From Podocnemis expansa (taxonomy: Eukaryota > Chordata > Testudines > Podocnemididae), in contig ML682005.1 of assembly GCA_007922195.1 (NCBI GenBank), forward strand, positions 35,335,762-35,399,761: a stretch of DNA of 64,000 bases, read 5' to 3'. A program made the translations under genes and the position numbers. The notes beneath the pieces were generated by a model. That model did not search any database and was not told the origin of the DNA. It was given only the letters and a program-made list of their open reading frames with translations. Below are positions 1-10,900 of this stretch, in pieces; the stretch's first letter is position 1; each line of letters opens with the position of its first letter.

Positions 1-70
1 TGTGGCCCTCTCCTTTAAACTTAACTCACAGACTTTCAACTGGCTCATTTCCACCTCCATAATGGAGCTC

Positions 71-277
71 TCAGCAGTCATAAAGATCTTTTATGTATGG
101 CATTACTCTTCCCCCTCTTCTTCCCTGCCTGTCCTTCCTGAACAATTTATACCCATCCTTGGCAGAGCTCCAGTCATGCAAGCTATCCCACCACATCTCT
201 GTTATCCCAATTATATCATAGTTCTTTGTCTGTACCAGTACTACCAATTCTTCCTGCTTGTTTCCCAGGCTCCTCAC
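71..277 (-). pseudogene. CR1 ORF2 endonuclease domain, N-terminal fragment
   Basis: The 68-residue frame matches the start of the CR1 apurinic-endonuclease-like domain, which nicks target DNA for target-primed reverse transcription. It contains the motif GITEMWWDSLHDW, including the glutamate expected to bind metal in this nuclease fold, then a FRKDRQGRRGG stretch typical of CR1. The frame ends at a stop near 71, where the domain should continue, so this copy is broken. The rest of ORF2 lies outside the window. Assignment rests on recognised CR1 motifs, not an alignment. Confidence 0.85.
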
Positions 278-772
278 ATTTGTCTACAGTCACCTAAAAT
301 ACTGGGCTGATTGCCCTACTTTCCCCTGTCAATTTTCAGTTGTATTGCATCTACCTCCTTGCATTTTTTCCAGTGTTGTTCTCACCCACTTGCCTCAGGT
401 ATTAGAGCTTCATTAGGACACATAAGACAATTATTTTATTCCTCCCCATGTTCCAACTACCCTCTTTTTTATCCCTGGTGTTAAAGGCCCTGCACCCCCC
501 AAGTTCCATCCCTTCCTCCAGGTCTCCCACATTGTGACTTACTTGTGGGATTTGGTCTCCTTCCCCCTTCAAACCTAATTTAAAGCCCTCCTCACTAGGT
601 TAGTCAGTCTGAGTCTGAAGATGCTCTTCCCCTTCCTCAGCAGATGGAGTCCATCTGTGCCTAGCAGTCCTTCTTCCTGGAACAGCATTCCATGGTCAAG
701 GAAGCCAAAGTGGTCCTAATGAACACCATCTTAGCAGCCAGGCGTTCACCTCCAGGATGCATCTGTCTCTCC

Positions 773-1192
773 TCAGGCCCCTACACTTGACCGGAAAGGT
801 GAAGGAGAACACCACCTGTGCTCCAAACTCTCCTTCACCCACCCTCCCAGAGCCTTGTAGTCACTTCTGATCTGCTGAGGATCACCTCTTGCAATATCAT
901 TGGTTCCCACATGAATGAGTAGCATGGGGTAGTAGTCAGAAGGGTGGATGATTCTTGACAATCTCTCTGTAATGTCTCAGATAAGGGCACCCAGCAGGCA
1001 CCATACCTCCCAAGAGGCCTTCTCAGGGCAACAGATGGGTGCTTCCATCCCCCTCAGAAGCAAGTCCCCAACCACCATAACCTTACATTTCCTCCTAATT
1101 GTGGCAGATGTGATCCTTCCAGCCTCGGGGGTGCATGGCATCTGTTCTTCCACCTCATCCCTCATATCTAGTGCCGTATAATGGTTCTTCAC
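773..1192 (-). pseudogene. CR1 ORF1 esterase-like (SGNH) domain, broken
   Basis: Two same-frame minus-strand pieces (1192-977 and 961-773) make one domain separated by a stop. The first holds VVGDLLLRGMEAPICCP, equivalent to the CR1 'VVGDSLLRG' block in which the nucleophile serine should follow GD; here leucine replaces it. The second holds LLIHVGTNDIARGD, the conserved GTND block of SGNH hydrolases. CR1 ORF1 proteins carry this lipid-esterase-like domain, thought to assist RNA-protein particle or membrane interactions. The loss of the apparent catalytic serine and the stop argue against function. Confidence 0.8.
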
Positions 1193-1644
1193 TTCAACGG
1201 AGGATGGGATGGGAGCAGGGGTGGAGAATGTCTGCTGTCAGAAGTAACCAACTGCCAGTGTCCTCCCTCTGCCATAAGCATCCCATCCTTCTCCAGTGGT
1301 GTGGCAGTAGTCTTTGACACCTGGATATTATCCTCATTCTTGCATGTCTCCTTGCAGATGCTATCAATAAATGTCTCCAGGACATGGGTACTCCTGAGCC
1401 TAAACACCTCCTCCTGTAACTATCCTACCTGCCTCTTGAGAGATTCCACCAGAAGGCACCTGTCGCATTGATCCATCTCCCCAGTCTGATTGTCTGTGAC
1501 AGGGAAATGCAGGCCACAATCCCTGCAAGTCCACACCAGGATCTGGGTAGAGATATCCATGGTCAGGATGTCTGTCTGGCTACAGGCACAGATTGGGGAG
1601 ACAGAAGGGGCGCTGGCACAAGCAGTGTGGCTCCTCTTCACCAT
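1189..1644 (-). pseudogene. CR1 ORF1 N-terminal cysteine-rich and coiled-coil region, broken
   Basis: Minus-strand residues include CRDCGLHFPVTDNQTGEMDQCDRC, giving two CxxC pairs spaced like the zinc-binding region of CR1 ORF1, followed by VESLKRQVG and, after a stop near 1420, MFRLRSTHVLETFIDSICKE. The second block has the charged, leucine-rich character of the ORF1 coiled coil. Both blocks share one frame; a frameshift near 1190 separates them from the esterase-like domain. In CR1 this region mediates RNA binding and self-association. The copy is inactive. Confidence 0.75.
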
Positions 1645-1710
1645 CGTGGCCTCACCAACTCCTTCCCAAACCCCCTCTCAAACTCCCCTGTTTGCAGTCC
1701 CCCTGTTCAC

Positions 1711-2057
1711 CAAGGGTGTCGCTGCCCTGGGGAATGACATAGGGCACAGGCATGGGCCCTGCCCCCTACCTGCAGGCTATGCCCCCAGCCAGGGACAAGG
1801 CAGGGAACGGCAGCCGCGACCGCGGGGTCATCTGGCCTTTGAAGGGGCAGGAAGTAGCTGCCACTGCCGCGATCAGCTGGTCCTGGATCCCCGGCTGGGG
1901 ACAGTGCTGGGAGCAGCAGCCGCAGCTGCAGGCAGCTGGGCCCCGGGTCTCCGATCTGGCCGGAGACCTGGAGAGGTGGGGCCCCACCAGGACCAAGGGC
2001 AGTGGCGCTGGCATTTGGGGCACAGGCCCCATATGCCAGGCACCAGCGATGCCCCTG
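1711..2057. mobile_element. GC-rich non-autonomous hAT-type element (family A, copy 1)
   Basis: The ends are inverted copies: CAAGGGTGTCGCTG at the left and CAGCGATGCCCCTG at the right. The flanks are ctgttcac (1703-1710) and ctgttcgc (2058-2065), an 8-bp duplication with one mismatch, as hAT transposition produces. The 347-bp interior is GC-rich and contains no transposase, so mobility would have relied on an autonomous relative. Two related copies lie at 38877-39191 and 43141-43494. Long ORFs across this stretch on both strands are by-products of base composition. Confidence 0.75.
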
Positions 2058-2065
2058 CTGTTCGC

Positions 2066-3083
2066 AACCCTGGGAGAATTTTCCTTCCCTAGCTGCCTTA
2101 CTCTGAATCTCTTATCACAGTCTTTTAAAACAAAACAAAAACAGACGACTAGTGGGCCACCCTCTGGCCTTTTTTCAGCTTTCCTTCATACTTTTTCCCA
2201 TTGAAGACTGTCTAATTTGGATTCTATATTTTACTCAATAAGGACTCAAATTTGGTACACAACACTTGTGTCCCTGTCTCAGTAATGTACTAGAGCACAT
2301 CCACATATATGAAGCCTGTAAGTAACTCACCTTAAGGTCTGTGAGACTCCTCACAAGCTCAGGTACCTTGCTGAATTTAGTTTAAAAACTAGCCATGGCC
2401 TCAAATATATTATGGCCCATTAATTAAATCAGAAGGCTATAGAATTGTACCCCCCTCCTCAGTGATTGCAAGGGGAGTGTGGCCTAGTGGTCATGATATA
2501 TTCTGTGGCCAAGAGTGGTATATGGAGAGAAGACTCTTAATGTCCAGGACTCAGAAATGGTGGGAGGAGAGAGAAGGAAGGCTCTCATCCCTTCTTCCTG
2601 TTGTCCCTGGGTTGAGGCCTCCCATTCCATCAGGGAGGGCCCTTCTTTAAGGGCTGTGGTGTTGGACTGAGGGGCTTGCTTCGACTCTGCTGGAGCTGTA
2701 AACTTAAGGTCAATTTCCTTCCAGTTTTGCTGCCCAAAGGATCCCCTCCTTTCTCTTTTAAGTACTCCACCTGAGGTATCCTCTGCTGCAGGTGTGTCAG
2801 GGCAATGCTGGCTGAGCCCAGCATGAGCCTTTAACTCTTGGCTTCCCAGTCAGAGATGTTGTACACCCCATCACACACTGCCAAACAGCCCATAGATGAA
2901 ATTCCCAGCTTCTCCCAAGTATTCATGCATAATGTTGGAAATCAAATGTTTGATGCAAGTGAATCAAACATTAACTAGCCATATAAAAGAAAGAAAACTT
3001 CAAATCTCCCATTATATAGGAAATCTAACTATTTCAGAAGAGTGTATATTTTTAAATCCCTGACGTCAATATAAGCTCATAGG

Positions 3084-3084
<1 letters not shown>
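2066..3084. other. Unassigned stretch
   Basis: Nothing supported as a gene. The first part may include remaining CR1 leader sequence; the rest is ordinary mixed-composition sequence with no clear ends, repeats or reading frame beyond chance. Confidence 0.5.
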
Positions 3085-3130
<46 letters not shown>

Positions 3131-3147
3131 CACGTAAAAAAAAAAAA
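3085..3147. repeat. (GT)n microsatellite followed by an A tract
   Basis: About 18 GT units are followed by a GCGCGCGTGCACGT segment and a run of twelve A residues. The alternating purine-pyrimidine tract can adopt Z-DNA. It directly abuts the left end of the solo LTR at 3150. Confidence 0.95.
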
Positions 3148-3274
3148 GCTGTAGCAGGAAGGCATGCCCCCCCCCTTGGAGATAGGCCACAGAGCTGTGC
3201 CTGTCTGCAGGGGGTGGAGCCAGAGCTGACCTGTCAATCAGGCCAGAAGCAGAGGGGCGGGGTGGGGCAGGAAG

Positions 3275-3282
3275 TATAAAAA
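3275..3282 (+). promoter_or_regulatory. LTR TATA box with upstream GC box
   Basis: The sequence tataaaaa lies just downstream of gggcggggtggggc (about 3255-3268), at the position where an LTR core promoter is expected. It is conserved in position with the family copy at 24072-24079. Confidence 0.6.
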
Positions 3283-3501
3283 GGAAGGCAGCCAGTTCAA
3301 TACAGCACTAGCTACTGAAGGAGGATGTGCCTTCACTCTCATTTGATCCTGGGTTGCCCTGTGGGGAAGCTGGGCTCTGGCTGCTAGACCCAGGCCTGGA
3401 CATTTGGTGGCGGCTGCCTGGGGCCAGGGACTGGAAGCTAATGCTGGGGCTCTGGGCCACCACAGGCCCACAGAGGGAGTCATCGGCGGAGAGACATTTG
3501 G

Positions 3502-3729
3502 GTGTCCCTGAGCCATTCCCTGCCAGGGACCCTGAAGTGCTGCATTCCCCCCTGTGACTTGGAGGACCTGCCCTTGGCTGCTGAGGACCCTGAACCTCTG
3601 CCCACCTCATGGGACTTGGAGGAACTTGACAGACTCCCTGACCTGCCACTGCCTGATGAGATGGAGGGGTTTTATAATCTCCCTCTGGGTGATTGTTCCA
3701 AAGAACCAACATGTACCTCAGGAGCATGA
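3502..3729 (+). CDS. Acidic repeat reading frame inside the solo LTR (hypothetical)
   Basis: This 75-residue frame lies about 230 bp downstream of the LTR TATA box. From about residue 17 it contains repeated DLE(E/D)L blocks (CDLEDLPLAAEDPEPLP, then WDLEELDRLPDLPLP) followed by DEMEGFYNLP. The diverged LTR copy at 23040-24213 carries the same order: two DLEELP blocks followed by a DLP..D.EGF block. I do not recognise a known domain. It could be a real LTR-encoded leader peptide, the remnant of a longer frame, or a DNA-level minisatellite that happens to stay open. The start codon is uncertain, and the frame is interrupted upstream. Confidence 0.35.
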   Translation: MSLSHSLPGTLKCCIPPCDLEDLPLAAEDPEPLPTSWDLEELDRLPDLPLPDEMEGFYNLPLGDCSKEPTCTSGA

Positions 3730-4224
3730 GGCCAGGGGTGGTGTGGGAGAGTGTGGGTCTCAACCCTCGATGGGGAGCCACACCTTGGGGGAGCATGTTG
3801 CAGCCTGGACCCCGCTGACCCCTGTGACAAGGTTCCAGGCCCTGGGGGCACACTCCAGGGGTGGCATGTTGTGGACTGGACCCCTCTGACCCCGGCCTGG
3901 AGGCCTCAGCCCCTACTGGGGACCTCGGCTGGGATACAGTGGAGCTGTGTGACCTGACGCCTTCGTTGATTCCTATCCCTGTCTCTATGCCCCCTCTCAG
4001 GCTGTAACCTCAAGAGACAACACTGTACTTCCCCTCACCAGAGAGACAGATTGAGACTCTGAAACTACCAAGGGGCTAGAGCCCAGGTGTCTGGCCCCAT
4101 AGGGGGCCTGTGCCCGTGAAACTGTTACCCTACCAAGGAGCTAAAGACTTGGTGGTCCCACCTCTGAGGGGCTGGGGACTTGAACCAGCTGTCCCTCTCC
4201 AGGAGGGTGGCCAGCTTGCTTACA

Positions 4225-6880
4225 AAGTGCACTCAGCAATACACAACTTAAGCATAGCTGTATTTTCCAATGTTTTTATTAAATCACTTCTTTAGAGTTT
4301 CTATAATATTTCCTAGATAAAAGACAAACTGTATATCTATAGCTGAAGTTCATACAATTCCTCCCCCCCCCCCCCGGGGACAAGAGGAGAAGTGGCCTAT
4401 TTGGGCAGGGAAGGGAAAAGAAGCAATAAAACCTGTTCAAACAGTTGACTGTGCTGTAACTTCTTTTTTTAACATAGTTAGAAGTTCAAGCAGAACAGAG
4501 GTTATATCACAATCAATATTACCCATTTTGCATCCATCAGTTTTTAAGAAAAACTACAACTAGTTCTGTAGGAAGCTACTCCTTCCTGCCCACCCATTTG
4601 GAATAGGTATGTGAAAAGCATGGTGTTATACTACTACATTCTGTACAGTGTTTGCTTTGTGCACTTACAAGCAGTACCAGAAAGGGACACTGTTTTATTT
4701 GAAACTTTAGCTGTTTCCATCATCACAGCACTTAGAATCCTTCCTGCAAAACCTCCACCTGCAGGACTGTCAACTCTATACCCAGCGTTCATCATCACAG
4801 CTCACAAAGTAATCTAAGACATTTCACCAGATATATTCTGACTTTAAAGTCATATATAAGCATCTGATTGCTTTGATCACTTACCTTCATTTCCAGAAGA
4901 GAGATGTTATTTGAAATCTGGGAAGAGAAGGCAATTTCAAGCAGGACATGGTCAATGCTATGTGAAAGAGTGATTTGAATAGTCTGTTTGGTGCTTGTAC
5001 AGTGTATACTGAAATTGTTTGAGCATATGAAATAAAATGCTTCAGTTAAGGTTTCTTTTATCACTGCCATAGTGCTACCATAGACCCATTTTGCAAAAGC
5101 AGGTTTCAAGTTCAGCCAGTCATAGCTCAAATACACTTGTTCATATTAACAATAAACAGCTTACATGTTCACTATACACTTCAATAGTTCAGAAATATGC
5201 CACAATAAATATTGCAAAGATTATGCATGTCAGTGAGAGAAAAATCAGTGTTATGATTCCAGAGTTACCTTAGTGTATCTGAAGCACGGGGAAGGGGGAG
5301 AAAAAGATTTCTGAGACAAAAATATCCCTGTGTGCTATTTTGAGAGTAGTTAATGGTCCCAAAAAGGCCAGGCTAAGAAAAATAACTCCCAGAACATTCC
5401 AACAGCACTTTGGAAATTCAGAAATACACCTTATCAAAATACAATCATACTGTGTACAAGTCTTATACTAAGCCAGGTGCTGCAGTCTTTACTGTATGCT
5501 AGGTCTCATTGACTTTGACTGGGATTTGGACCAAATTCAGTAGTCCTTACTGAGTTCTAAACTTCTGACAGCAAGGGATTTAAGGTACAGGACCCACTGA
5601 GTTCATGAATGGGAGTATAATCTCAGTATGACCAACTTTACATTCTTTGACAATTCCATTTATATATAATTTAAAAAAACCAGAAGCCATAAAGAATTTT
5701 TATGACATATTGTAGCTCAAAGCTTCTGTGATACCACTAAGAAAGGTTGATTTTCATATTAAAGAAATATAAATGAGGTACATTTCAGAGAATCCTGGTT
5801 CTTATTTGACTGTAAAGGTAGATAATAGTTTGATAAATTGACAGTTACTAATTCAATTTTTGCTGAGTAAGATGTACAGAAATACCCTTTTTTGCATTTG
5901 AAAGTCAAGAAGAGCCTCAGGGAGAAATACATGAAGCCAAATATCTGTCATTAACCTGAAAGAACTCACACCTCAGACACCTCTGAGCACAGAGACTGTA
6001 TGTAAGAACATCAGCTCTATGCCACAAATTGGATCTCATATTTTCTTTACATTTCAGATCAGGATATCTATGACTCAGCTTCTGGGAACTGCTACAAAAT
6101 GACTTGATGACCCATGTCATTTTGGTAAGCACTCAGGAACACCAAATAATCAGACTTCTCAATTTCTACCTCTTTTTAGAGCATCACATGAAGGTGACCT
6201 GAAGAACGCTTTCTGCTCTGGATGGAAGAATGGTATTTATCAGGAGCCCATAAAAGGCTTCTCATCAAAAAGTGGTGAGAAAATCCAGTGCCTGGCACTA
6301 ATATGAAGGAAAGAGAAACAGCACAGGCAGTATTTTGTAATGCAGCACCCTGCCATCAGATCAGGAATGGACAGTAATGACAAATGGACACCAGAAATCA
6401 AACCCAAGAAATGTGTAATCATCATATTATGGATGGGTCAGATCCACCCAACAACTATCAATGGATCTGTCTTTTCCTGTACTTTGTCAACAAATGTATA
6501 GGTTGGAATGCTGAGGAAGTTCCACTTGACTAGTTACTGGCTGAACGATTTTTTTACGTAAAGTAAACTTTACAGTTACCCCAGGCACTGATCATTCTAC
6601 ATATTCTCAGTGTTCATTTTAAAGAAAGATAATGGAAACTCTAGACCCATTCAATGTTATTTCTACTTCTAATGCCAACCCTTAGTTTTTGTGAATGTAC
6701 CCTTGCCATGCTACAATAACGGTATGACATCACATGCAGTAGGGTGATTAATGTGTCACAATACTCCTGCTTCAGATTATTCCTATTCCTGTCTTTTCCT
6801 AGGAACATACAGAGCTGACCAATTAAAAAGCTCTTTTGCAGGACAGACCCCCAGTCCTACTGAAATAAAAAGACTTTACA
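4225..6880. other. Unassigned stretch
   Basis: No gene or clear repeat end is supported. A C14 tract lies near 4364-4377 and an AATAAA-type signal near 4425. Around 5505-5545 there is a short segment resembling widespread old interspersed repeats of amniotes (ttgactttgactgggatttgg), too brief to classify. Confidence 0.5.
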
Positions 6881-7906
6881 TTGCCTTTAATGGACTTAAG
6901 GAAGTATGGGTTAGATGCGTGGACTGTAAGGTGGATAGAAAACTGGCTAGAACAACGGTTTCAGCGTGTAGGAATCAATGGCTCCATGTCAAGTTGGCAA
7001 GCAGTAACAAGTGGTGTGCCCCAGGGGTCGGTCCTGGGGCCAGTTCTGTTCAATGTTTTCATTAATGATCTGGATGATGGGATAGATTGCACACTTAGTA
7101 AGTTTGCAGATGATACCAAACTGGGGGGAACGGTAGACACCCTAGAGGGCAGAGACAGGATTCAGGGAGACCTAGACAAACTGGAGCAGTGGGCCAAGAG
7201 GAATCTCATGAGGTTCAACAAGGATAAGTGTAAAATCCTGCACTTGGGACGAAAAAACCCCATGTACTGCTACAGGCTGGGGAGTGATCAGCTAAATAGC
7301 AGCACTGGAGAAAAGGACCTGGGAGTCATGGTGGATGGGAAGCTGGATATGAGTCAGCAGTGTGCGCTTGCTGCCAAAAAGGCCAATGGCATACTGGGCT
7401 GCATCAGAAGAAGTGTTACCAGCAGATCAAGGGATGTGATCATTCCCCTCTATTCTGCACTAGTGAGGCCACATCTGGAATACTGTGTCCAGTTTTGGGC
7501 TCCCCACTACAAAAAGGACATGGACAAATTAGAGAGAGTCCAGAGGAGGGCAACCAAAATGATCAAAGGGCTGGAGCACAAGCCCTATGAAGAAAGACTG
7601 AAGGAACTAGGCTTATTTAGCCTGCAGAAGAGAAGACTGAGGGGGGATTTGATAGCAACCTTCAACTACTTGAAGGGTTGCTCCAAGGAGGAGGGAGCTC
7701 GACTGTTCTCGGTAGTAACAGAGGGCAGAACGAGAAGCAATGGCTTCAAGTTACAGCTGGGGCGGTCCAGGCTGGATATTAGGAAAAACTTCCTTACTAG
7801 GCGAGTGGTGAAGCATTGGAATAAGTTGCCTAGGGAGGTGGTGGAATCTCCATCTCTGGAGGTGTTCAAGTCCCAGCTGGACAAAACACTGACTGGGATG
7901 ATCTAA
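6881..7906 (+). CDS. CR1 ORF2 reverse transcriptase, C-terminal part, frame still open
   Basis: A 341-residue frame covers the later reverse-transcriptase motifs and the C-terminal region of CR1 ORF2, which copies CR1 RNA at the nicked target. Visible motifs are [15 protein letters not shown] (about residues 43-57), the catalytic FADDTKLGG (about 75-83), and the [14 protein letters not shown] block [11 protein letters not shown], then [12 protein letters not shown] and [11 protein letters not shown]. The endonuclease and the fingers region are missing by 5' truncation, so this cannot act alone. The frame has no stops or frameshifts over 1 kb, unlike the CR1 at 1-1700, which suggests a fairly young insertion. 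The first residues belong to flanking sequence, and no real start codon is implied. Confidence 0.9.
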   Translation: MPLMDLRKYGLDAWTVRWIENWLEQRFQRVGINGSMSSWQAVTSGVPQGSVLGPVLFNVFINDLDDGIDCTLSKFADDTKLGGTVDTLEGRDRIQGDLDKLEQWAKRNLMRFNKDKCKILHLGRKNPMYCYRLGSDQLNSSTGEKDLGVMVDGKLDMSQQCALAAKKANGILGCIRRSVTSRSRDVIIPLYSALVRPHLEYCVQFWAPHYKKDMDKLERVQRRATKMIKGLEHKPYEERLKELGLFSLQKRRLRGDLIATFNYLKGCSKEEGARLFSVVTEGRTRSNGFKLQLGRSRLDIRKNFLTRRVVKHWNKLPREVVESPSLEVFKSQLDKTLTGMI

Positions 7907-7999
7907 TGGGAGTGGTCCTGCTTTTTTTGGCAGGGGGTTGGACTAGATGACCTCGTGGGGTCCCTTCCAACCCTATGATTCTATGATTCTATGACTTGG
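6885..7999 (+). mobile_element. CR1 LINE, 5'-truncated copy with intact 3' end
   Basis: Similarity to CR1 begins near 6885, inside the reverse transcriptase, and continues to the diagnostic 3' end: GTTGGACTAGATGACCTC, then GGTCCCTTCCAACCCTATG and a short tandem tail of ATGATTCT units (about 7974-7997). This octamer tail is where CR1 reverse transcriptase begins copying. The 5' truncation and the complete tail are the usual products of target-primed reverse transcription. CR1 does not leave a reliable TSD, so the 5' boundary is approximate. Confidence 0.93.
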
Positions 8000-10900
8000 G
8001 TTCAGGCTCCAGATGATATGATTGAAATCTTTCGTATATCAGCCGCCTATTATTGACCTATCTTCCACTTGCTATTTCTTTTTATTCCCATATAATAGAG
8101 TTTTATCTTTCAATGTCTGCATTCTTTACTTTTTATTGCGGGAAAGCTAATGAGACAAATACTCTCCAGGGTGAATTCAGACATACACCACCACCACATC
8201 TTTATGACACAGAAATTACTATAGCCATAAGACTAGAAGCTATTGTTTTATGAATATGCAAGATAGTTAGATGTCACTTACAGAAATAAATGTAAATTTG
8301 ACGTGTGGAATTCATCATCCCTCCCCTCCCAAAAAAGATTATGGTAAAACTGGCAAGCCTTTTTTACTTCTGACCCCTTCCACTTCTGTGGTTTATACCT
8401 GAAGTTTTTTTTTTTATTTCTGTATTTATTAAGTTCTGACAATGCACTTGACAAAAATAGAAGATAAGGCCTTTCTTAAAATCAAAAAGACAGAAGTCAG
8501 GATAGTCTCAGAAACACTGGTTTTAATATAGACATATTACTTAGTTATCACAGTGTTGTCATATTTTAACCTGAAATCTCATATTTGGAATTTTTCTGAA
8601 AGCCCCACCTGGGCCAGATCAAGGCTTGGGACTAGCCACCCTTGAAAATATGAAGTCTGAAGGCTCAAAAGAAACCCCAAACTTTGTTTTGAAACCAAAC
8701 CTTGAGATTCTGGAACAATGGATTCATGATTTTTTTAATGCTGGGATAATAAGTGTAGTAAGTGTACACCACAGAGGTAGGGAATTTTTAATTGAGGTAT
8801 TACAGGAATGATTGAGGAAATGGGAGTAATTATGAATGGACTGAAAGACTGAGAATTCTTACTTTAAAAAGGAGACAAAAAATAAAGCATATAAAATGAA
8901 AGCATACATGGCAAATACCACTGAGAAAAGGAAATACTTTGTCAGTGTATAATATTCCAGCATTAAGCCAATCTTTAGGCCTCATCCTAACTTCTACTAG
9001 TTAATATGAGAGGCAGATTATCCCACTTCTGTCCAATGTGGCATGTTCTTACACGTTCCTCTGAAGCTGACCAGTGTTGGAGACCCAGTGGTCCTTGAGT
9101 CTGAGCCAGCATGAGAGTTCATATGCAACTAAAATTTGTACTAGGAAGAGCTTGGTGAATTAGATTGTGGAAGAGCATTCCATGCATAGGAGATGACTAG
9201 GTAGAAGGCAAAGAAAGCAATGAAGAAAGGCCTCAGATGTAGAACAATGGGACACTGGGACTTGCATTTTGACAGAATGGAGAAGGCAGTGTAACTACAG
9301 ATGAGCTCAGGAGGTACAGGCTAAAGTAGAGCTGTAGAGATTCTTAAAAGCAAAACAAGAATCTTGACTCTGAACTTATGGGGTTCAAAACAGACCTGAT
9401 GAAAGAAACTTGCTGTGACAAATGTGGGGGTAACCTACTGTAAATTGCCAATATTGTATGTCAGTCAGATTCTGGCATGGAGCTCTCTATACAGATATCT
9501 TTGAGCAAGCACTTCCCAGTAAAGATTTGTCTGGAACAGGTCAAGCAGGAACGAGACAGCTATCAACTGCCACTTCAGCATTATTAATTTGGAGAACTCT
9601 AACTTGCAATCTAGACAGCCTACAGAACTTGTTTGACCAAAAGGGGGTCTAAGCCCTCCAATACTTGAAGACTTCAGGAGAACAAAGGCTTGGAAGGTTT
9701 AAAAAGGACACTCATGAGCTTGAGGGGGAGTTAGTGGGGGAAAAGAGAAAGAGGAAAACCAGACTGAAAGAGACACAGGAACCTTGAGTGGGCAAAGGGG
9801 GGCACATTTAGAAGCTAAGCCTGCCTAGGTACTCATTATGGGATTGTAGCACTGTAGGTAAAACAAATAAACATTTATGTATTTAAAAGCAACACATATG
9901 CCGCATTTTCTTTTAAGAAGGCTATCGGTTAGTATTAGCAGTTACAGGTTCCCAAAGGGATGAAATGGAGGTGCCTAAAACCCAAAACCTAGCTGAACCC
10001 ACAGAGTGATAAGTAGTTTGTACATGTAAGATAACCTGACCTAGTCAACAGATAAGAGTAGAATCTCATGATTTTCCTACTTCAAGACAGCTAAGAGCAA
10101 GAGGCCTAAGATCTGAACTGAGTGCACTTAGAAGCCAGAAAGGTGTGATTAGCCTCACAACTGAGATGGTCATTTTTAGAAGGGATGGGCAGCAAAGCTT
10201 GTTTTTTAAAATAAAATAAAATAAAATAATTATAATAATAATAAAGATAAAAGAGAGTTTTTCATGAAAAGAACTATTTGATCCAGATTTTCTTGCTCTG
10301 GTTTATCATACATTAAAAAAAAAATCATGTCAGGTAGACATAGTTCCCAGTCTGTGTTAAAAGCTTTCACAATTGACTAGTCTCTGTAATTTATACCAAA
10401 AATTTCTTTATTCCTTTTCTCATAGGAAACCAGAGGTAAATAAGGAGAAAATACTTGACTACTTTCTTTTACAAAGTAAAACCAAACCAGCAGATGAGTA
10501 TGAATCTGTCTTTGTTTATGGTATTTCCCAAGACATGATCTTACATCATAGGAACCAAGCTGTATGCAAGGAGATATTGTACAACACAAAATAAAAAAGA
10601 AATTACAATAAACGACTACAGTCTTTAAAAAGATGTTTGCTGAAAGGCCTCAGCCACACCATTATTGTGTTGTTCCCCTTTGCTTTTAAGCAAAGACTAG
10701 ACTAACTTTCTTTTTCTCAGCACAGTGGTATCTTTCAGAAAAATCACATACACTGTACATTAACCTCTCTCTTGACTCATCATTCATATATGTCTCAACA
10801 AGCATATTAAAGTTATAAACCTAACACAGGAAACTTAGCAATGCTGTTAACTTGAGATGTTTCCATTTTGTTTAACCTTTATTTTCTTTACATTTAAAAC

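Larger units (their letters stand above)
1..1700 (-). mobile_element. CR1 LINE, 5' part (ORF1 plus start of ORF2), cut by window edge
   Basis: On the minus strand this stretch reads in CR1 order: a cysteine-rich and coiled-coil ORF1 start (1644-1189), an SGNH/esterase-like ORF1 domain (1192-773), a linker (about 770-280), and the start of the ORF2 endonuclease (277-71). The reverse transcriptase and 3' tail would lie left of position 1, outside the window. CR1 elements are usually 5'-truncated, so a copy reaching into ORF1 and its leader is longer than average. Stops and at least one frameshift show it is dead. The exact 5' end is unclear because a hAT-type element sits at 1711-2057; CR1-like leader sequence may continue on its far side. 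Confidence 0.85.
3150..4224 (+). mobile_element. Solo LTR (family B, copy 1)
   Basis: The stretch begins TGTAGCAGGAAGGCAT and ends GCTTGCTTACA, matching the termini of the clearer copy at 23040-24213 (read on its minus strand). A TATA box (tataaaaa, 3275-3282) preceded by a GGGGCGGGG box lies about 125 bp from the start; the other copy has its TATA box about 134 bp in. The interior shares an acidic repeat reading frame with that copy. No gag or pol lies next to it, so it is a solo LTR. The target duplication is not convincing here, so the boundaries rest on the family comparison. Superfamily is uncertain (Ty3/gypsy-like or endogenous retrovirus-like). Confidence 0.65.

Noticed and set aside
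1490..2204. 200- and 150-residue plus-strand frames
   Set aside because: They run antisense to CR1 ORF1 and through the GC-rich hAT-type element; several frames are open on both strands because stops are rare in GC-rich DNA.
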